From Spirochaetaceae bacterium (GTDB taxonomy: Bacteria > Spirochaetota > Spirochaetia > SZUA-6 > Fen-1364): a DNA stretch of 10,167 nucleotides. Shown piece after piece: positions 6,598-10,167 of the stretch. A program made the position numbers and the translations under genes. Numbering within the stretch: position 1 is the stretch's first letter; every line of letters begins with the position of its first letter. Under the pieces are notes generated by a model. The model saw only the letters and a program-made list of their open reading frames with translations, searched no databases and was not told the origin of the DNA. Location of the stretch: positions 1 through 10,167 of the forward strand of contig PMZS01000304.1 in the NCBI GenBank assembly GCA_003170115.1, in the 5' to 3' direction.

Positions 6598-7662
6598 TCA
6601 CTTTTTCCCGTACATTTCCTGCAGAACCGCCTTGGGGAGAGCGGTTGCCACCCAAATCGTATCGGGAAGACTTGGTACCACGTAATTCCGCACAGTGTCG
6701 TCAGTGATCGTGGGGGGAGGGAAGACCTCCTTCACCTGGACCGTCTGACCCAGAAGCACCTGGATCATTGCATCGAACCCGGTGTTGGCGATCCAAGATG
6801 GGAACGTGGGGGCGATACAGGAGAAGCCCTTGCTCTTGTTCGCGATCCAGAACTTGAATAGGCCGTTGTAATCCTCACCACTGATGATGCAGTCATAGCG
6901 CCCATTGGCGGCGCATACTTCAGCGGCAGCCAGGGACATCTGTCCGCCGCAGCTCCAGATCATGTCTGCCTTCGGATTTGCGGCGAGGAGGGTCGTAATA
7001 ACTCTCTTTCCCTCGTCATACGCCCATTGGCCCGCGCCTTCGCCGACGATTTTTATCTGGGGATATTTCGCGAAGACGGGCTTCGCACCCCGGTCCCAGC
7101 GTCCGATTTCCGCCGCGGCGCCTGGAACCCCGTGAAGAACAATGAGGCTCCCCTTCGGTGATCCGACTTTCTTGATCAGCTGCTGCACCATCCACTCCGC
7201 GCCGATCCGCCCGAAATCCTGAGCGTTCGACGCGCGATAGGCGGTGTACTTGTTCCCGTCATACTCCCCGAGGACGACGACGACCGGTATTCCCTTGTCA
7301 TAGAGACTGTTGATAAGGGAGACCTCCGCGCTCGGGGATACCGGCGAGATGATCAAGCCGTCGATGCCTTTTGCGATCAGGTCCTCAACGTCGGCCTGCT
7401 GCTTTGCCACATCGAACTGCGCGTCTGTCATGTACAGGTTGCTGATCAAGGAGCCATACTCCTTATTGGCAAGCCATTTGATCGCCGCATCAAACTGGAT
7501 ATCGTAGTCAATTCCTCCACCATGGTAAGAGAAGCCGATCTTGTAGGGGGGCTCCTTTTTGTATTTTCCAAACTGGGTATAGCTTGGAGCTTGCGCCATT
7601 GCAGAAATCGCAATTCCAAGCAAAAACACCAACGACAACGCACCGATTGCAAAACGCTTCAT
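6598..7662 (-). CDS. Periplasmic sugar-binding protein of the ABC importer
   Basis: A 354-residue solute-binding protein of the ribose/galactose type (Peripla_BP_4-like). Residues 1-23 form a Sec signal peptide: MKR, a hydrophobic core, and a likely signal peptidase I cut after AMA. There is no lipobox cysteine, so it should be free in the periplasm. After it come the first strand YKIGFSYHGGG, DVEDLIAKGIDGLIISP (typical of the first lobe), GIPVVVVLGEYDG, and later KADMIWSCGG and a C-terminal linker region. It captures the substrate and delivers it to the two permeases. The start at 7662 has a strong AAGGAGG (7670-7676) seven bases upstream. A second in-frame ATG at 7722, with AAGGAG six bases before it, would add 20 residues (see findings). 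The gene sits between the two permease genes. The ligand is unknown. Confidence 0.93.
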   Translation of the reverse strand: MKRFAIGALSLVFLLGIAISAMAQAPSYTQFGKYKKEPPYKIGFSYHGGGIDYDIQFDAAIKWLANKEYGSLISNLYMTDAQFDVAKQQADVEDLIAKGIDGLIISPVSPSAEVSLINSLYDKGIPVVVVLGEYDGNKYTAYRASNAQDFGRIGAEWMVQQLIKKVGSPKGSLIVLHGVPGAAAEIGRWDRGAKPVFAKYPQIKIVGEGAGQWAYDEGKRVITTLLAANPKADMIWSCGGQMSLAAAEVCAANGRYDCIISGEDYNGLFKFWIANKSKGFSCIAPTFPSWIANTGFDAMIQVLLGQTVQVKEVFPPPTITDDTVRNYVVPSLPDTIWVATALPKAVLQEMYGKK

Positions 7663-7669
7663 TTCAAGT

Positions 7670-7676
7670 CCTCCTT
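7670..7676 (-). promoter_or_regulatory. Ribosome-binding site that decides the binding-protein start
   Basis: AAGGAGG seven bases before the ATG at 7662. That start puts a textbook signal peptide at the N-terminus. A competing AAGGAG (7729-7734), which overlaps the upstream permease stop codon, serves the in-frame ATG at 7722. Confidence 0.65.
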
Positions 7677-7736
7677 GCACGACGATTTTACGAGCGAAAG
7701 TCACGAAAACAGATCCGGCCATATGTGTCTCCTTCC

Positions 7737-8753
7737 TTACCTCCTTTCTCCGGTTCCCTGCGCCGATTGAGATGCGCCGAGGACCGTTCGGCTGCGCGTG
7801 AGTGCTCGGAATTGAGAGAATCCGACGACAAGAATGAGGATCAATCCTCGCAGGACCTGCTGCCAGTAGAGATTGATGTCCAGGAGGTTGAACACATTTC
7901 CAAGCATCACGAGTATCACGACGCCTATGACGGTTCCAAAGATGCCTCCCCGGCCGCCCGTGAGCGCGGTTCCGCCCAGCACCGCCGCGGCGATGGATTG
8001 CATCTGGAAGGGAGACCCGGTTTGGGGATCGCCACTGGTGATGCGCGCCGTCATGTACAGGCCCGCGAACGCAGCGGCGAATCCGCTGATGATGTAGGAA
8101 GCGATGAGCACCGCGTTGATTCTTACTCCAGCAAGCTTTGCCGCATCGAGGTTGCCTCCGGTCGCATAGAGATGTCTCCCATATCTGCTCTTGCGGAGCA
8201 CTACGATGCCCACCCCCGCGATGACCACGAAAAACACGATACAAATGACGGGAACTCCCCCCACGCTTCCCAGCATGAAGTCTATGAACACCTGAGGAAT
8301 GGTCCCCCCCGGGTAGGGTCGAATAAGGAGAGAAATACCGCTTACAATGATCGTTGTGCCGAGAGTCATGAGAAACGGATTGATGCGGAGCTTTGTGACG
8401 CCGATCCCGTTTGCCAGTCCGACAGCCATGCCGCTTGCAAGGGTCAGAATGATGCCCAGGATCAGGTTGTGCTCCATCGTCACGGATGCCACGCAGGTCG
8501 AAAGGGAAATGACGGAACCGACGGAAAGGTCGATCCCCGCCCCAATCAGCACAAACGTCTGACCCGCGGCAACGGCAAGGAGGGGAATCGAGCGCAAGAG
8601 CAGGTTGGACAGGTTCAGCGGAGTCCGGAACTGCGGGAGAAAGAGAAACAGCACGAGTATGACAAAGCTGAGGCCAAGATAGAGTCCGATCGGTGCATGT
8701 GCTTTTCTGGCCTTCTCACGGATGCGTGCCGCCCACCGCCTGCGCATTCTCAT
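7737..8753 (-). CDS. Ribose-type (CUT2) ABC transporter permease, first copy
   Basis: A 338-residue inner-membrane permease of the RbsC-like BPD_transp_2 family (PF02653). A strongly basic N-terminus (MRMRRRWAARIREKARK) precedes the first hydrophobic helix at about 22-40, which fits a cytoplasmic N-terminus. The family motif GAGIDLSVGS is at 71-80, and near the C-terminus SIAAAVLGGTALTGGRGG followed by GTVIGVVILVMLGN matches the conserved loop region. The start is ATG at 8753 with AAGGA five bases upstream. It starts 28 bases after the ATPase stop, and its TAA overlaps a Shine-Dalgarno for the next gene. With the second permease at 5521-6483 it probably forms the transmembrane pore. The substrate is not deducible from the permease. 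Confidence 0.94.
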   Translation of the reverse strand: MRMRRRWAARIREKARKAHAPIGLYLGLSFVILVLFLFLPQFRTPLNLSNLLLRSIPLLAVAAGQTFVLIGAGIDLSVGSVISLSTCVASVTMEHNLILGIILTLASGMAVGLANGIGVTKLRINPFLMTLGTTIIVSGISLLIRPYPGGTIPQVFIDFMLGSVGGVPVICIVFFVVIAGVGIVVLRKSRYGRHLYATGGNLDAAKLAGVRINAVLIASYIISGFAAAFAGLYMTARITSGDPQTGSPFQMQSIAAAVLGGTALTGGRGGIFGTVIGVVILVMLGNVFNLLDINLYWQQVLRGLILILVVGFSQFRALTRSRTVLGASQSAQGTGERR

Positions 8754-8781
8754 CTCGGTCCTTCACACGCCATCGGGTAGC

Positions 8782-10167
8782 TCAACCTTCTCCCGATACT
8801 TTTCCAAGCGCCGCTTTCATTATCATTTCCTCAGTGGCGACATCGCCCTGGATTTCGCTGACAATCTTCCCTCCGTACATGACCAGGATGCGATTGCACA
8901 GGCCGAGCAGCTCGAGCATGTCGCTGCTCACCATCAGCACTCCCATGCTGTGCGTGTCCGCCAATTCCCGAATCAGTCGGTACAGCTCCGTCTTCGCCCC
9001 CACATCGATCCCCAGGGTTGGCTCAATGAACATCATGATATGCGGCTCCGAGATCAGCCATTTTCCTACGATTACTTTCTGCTGATTCCCACCGCTGAGA
9101 TATTTCACGAGTTTCTTCAGGCTCGCCGTCTGAACATTCAAATGGTCCACCATTCTGGCTGTGATCGTCCGTTCTTCGCCGGGAAGAATCACGCCGAGCT
9201 TCTGGCGTTTTTTCAGCGTGGACAGGGCAAGGTTGTGCCGGACATTCAGGAGCATGCACAATCCTTCATCCGCGCGTTTGTCGGTCACAAGAGCCATACC
9301 CGTCCTGATCGCCTCAGAAGGGCTCTTGATGCGGACCTCCCTGCCGGCATGGCTGATGGTGCCGCCATCCCTTTGGACGGCCCCGAAAAGCGCCTTCAGC
9401 AGCACGTCCTGGCCTTGCCCTTTCAGCCCTGCGATCCCAAGTATTTCACCTTGCTGGAGATCCAGATCGATATCGAAAAGCTCTCCTTCCCGCTTCAGGC
9501 CCCGCACCGAGAGGATGGTGCGGCTCCCTTTCACTTCGGACTTGGTCGGAAACATCTCACCCAGTTCTCTTCCGATCATGAGCCTGATCAGCTCGTCCTG
9601 GCTGGTATGTGCGACCATTTTATCCGCGACAACCTTGCCGTCCTTCAGCACCGTGACCTGGTCGGCAATCTGGAATACTTCCTCCAGCCTGTGAGACACG
9701 TAGACGAGCGCGGTGCCGCGCTCCTTCATCACCTGCAGAGCCCTGAAAAAATCAGCGGCTTCTTGTATACCAAGAGGTGCGGTCGGCTCATCCAACACGA
9801 GTATTTGCGGATTTGACGCGAGGGCTTTTGCGATTTGAACAAGCTTCTGCTGGCTCGCCGTGAGGTCGGCCACCCGTGCGTCGCATTCGATATGTGCATT
9901 CAGAATCTCGAGAAATTTCAGCGCATCCTGTTTCATGCGGCCTGTTCGAACCAGCCCCAATGTGTTCACCTGCTCCTGCCCGAGAAGGATGTTTTCAGCA
10001 ACCGACATGAACGGGACCAGAATGAGCTCCTGGTGAACCACACAGATTCCCGCAGCTTGGGCGGAATGAGGAACTCGAAGAAACACCTCCCTGTCCCCCA
10101 TGAAGATTCTTCCCTTGTCGGGAGCGAACACTCCTCCCAGCACCTTGATCAGCGTGGATTTCCCTGC
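8782..10167 (-). CDS. Ribose-type (RbsA/MglA-like) double ATPase of the ABC importer, 5' partial
   Basis: The frame is open to the right edge, so the N-terminus is missing. The 461 visible residues begin inside the first Walker A motif (AGKSTLIKVL); some 35-45 residues are probably lost. First nucleotide-binding domain: Q-loop Q46 (VVHQE), signature LTASQ (102-106), Walker B ILVLDEPT (122-129) and switch H159. Second domain: a degenerate Walker A-like GIAGLKGQGQ (244-253), usual in this family, signature LSGGNQQ (357-363), and a Walker B reading MMFIEPT (378-384), in which the usual aspartate is isoleucine (I381). The tandem-domain layout is that of CUT2 importers for pentoses and related sugars. 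It works on the cytoplasmic face and drives uptake through the two permeases. The GTG at 10143 is an internal codon, not the start. It is the first gene of the visible operon; the promoter lies outside the window. Confidence 0.94.
   Translation of the reverse strand, partial: AGKSTLIKVLGGVFAPDKGRIFMGDREVFLRVPHSAQAAGICVVHQELILVPFMSVAENILLGQEQVNTLGLVRTGRMKQDALKFLEILNAHIECDARVADLTASQQKLVQIAKALASNPQILVLDEPTAPLGIQEAADFFRALQVMKERGTALVYVSHRLEEVFQIADQVTVLKDGKVVADKMVAHTSQDELIRLMIGRELGEMFPTKSEVKGSRTILSVRGLKREGELFDIDLDLQQGEILGIAGLKGQGQDVLLKALFGAVQRDGGTISHAGREVRIKSPSEAIRTGMALVTDKRADEGLCMLLNVRHNLALSTLKKRQKLGVILPGEERTITARMVDHLNVQTASLKKLVKYLSGGNQQKVIVGKWLISEPHIMMFIEPTLGIDVGAKTELYRLIRELADTHSMGVLMVSSDMLELLGLCNRILVMYGGKIVSEIQGDVATEEMIMKAALGKVSGEG

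Noticed and set aside
7663..8244. Upstream extension of the binding-protein frame to 548 codons
   Set aside because: The extra part overlaps the first permease in another frame, is rich in Arg, His and Gly, and would bury the signal peptide. Only the ATG at 7722 deserves a second look.
8304..8310. Seven-C run in the first permease gene
   Set aside because: Short enough to be chance in GC-rich coding DNA, the frame is intact, and there is no sign of a switch.
7584..8780. 398-codon open frame on the plus strand
   Set aside because: It lies antisense to the first permease and the start of the binding protein. Its translation is hydrophilic and low in complexity (rich in H, D, E, R, S) with no family motif, while the minus strand gives a clear permease.
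8722..9816. 364-codon open frame on the plus strand
   Set aside because: Antisense to the ABC ATPase, whose signature, Walker B and switch motifs are read on the minus strand.
10141..10143. GTG at 10143 as the start of the ATPase
   Set aside because: The frame stays open to the window edge and encodes the end of a Walker A motif just upstream, so this codon is internal and the gene is 5' partial.

Overview
The window is one continuous set of ten genes, all on the minus strand, so transcription runs from high to low coordinates. It is packed like an operon: most gaps are under 30 bases, several start and stop codons touch or overlap, and only three gaps exceed 70 bases. I see no rRNA, tRNA, CRISPR array, insertion sequence or phage gene. 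Coding DNA looks moderately GC-rich and the main intergenic region is AT-rich. The solute-binding protein has a Sec signal peptide with no lipobox cysteine, which fits a free periplasmic protein and so a Gram-negative-type (diderm) bacterium. The taxon cannot be fixed from the sequence alone.

Right part (10167 to 5521): a ribose-type (CUT2 family) ABC importer. In transcription order it comprises a double-ATPase subunit whose 5' end is cut by the window edge inside the first Walker A motif, a first permease, a periplasmic binding protein, and a second permease. A 12-bp perfect stem-loop lies between the binding-protein gene and the second permease gene.

Middle (5504 to 3563): two dehydrogenases. 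One is a classical short-chain dehydrogenase/reductase (SDR). The other is a zinc-dependent medium-chain polyol/alcohol dehydrogenase (MDR). After a 142-base gap with a promoter-like element and a 12-bp palindrome comes an RpiR-type regulator with a phosphosugar-sensing SIS domain (3420 to 2542).

Left part (2523 to 1): a metal-dependent 'cyclase' family hydrolase (PF04199), a DUF362 protein with a cysteine-bearing C-terminal region, and a second PF04199 hydrolase cut by the left window edge. These are joined by stop/start junctions of a few bases at most.

Reading as a whole: this looks like a catabolic locus for a sugar, polyol or sugar-like compound. The importer brings in the substrate, the two dehydrogenases oxidise it, the two PF04199 enzymes probably hydrolyse a lactone or amide intermediate, and the RpiR protein senses a phosphorylated intermediate. 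The substrate is not known. The dehydrogenase resembles, from memory, erythritol/L-threitol-type enzymes, but this is weak evidence. The least explained part is the hydrolase - DUF362 - hydrolase trio.
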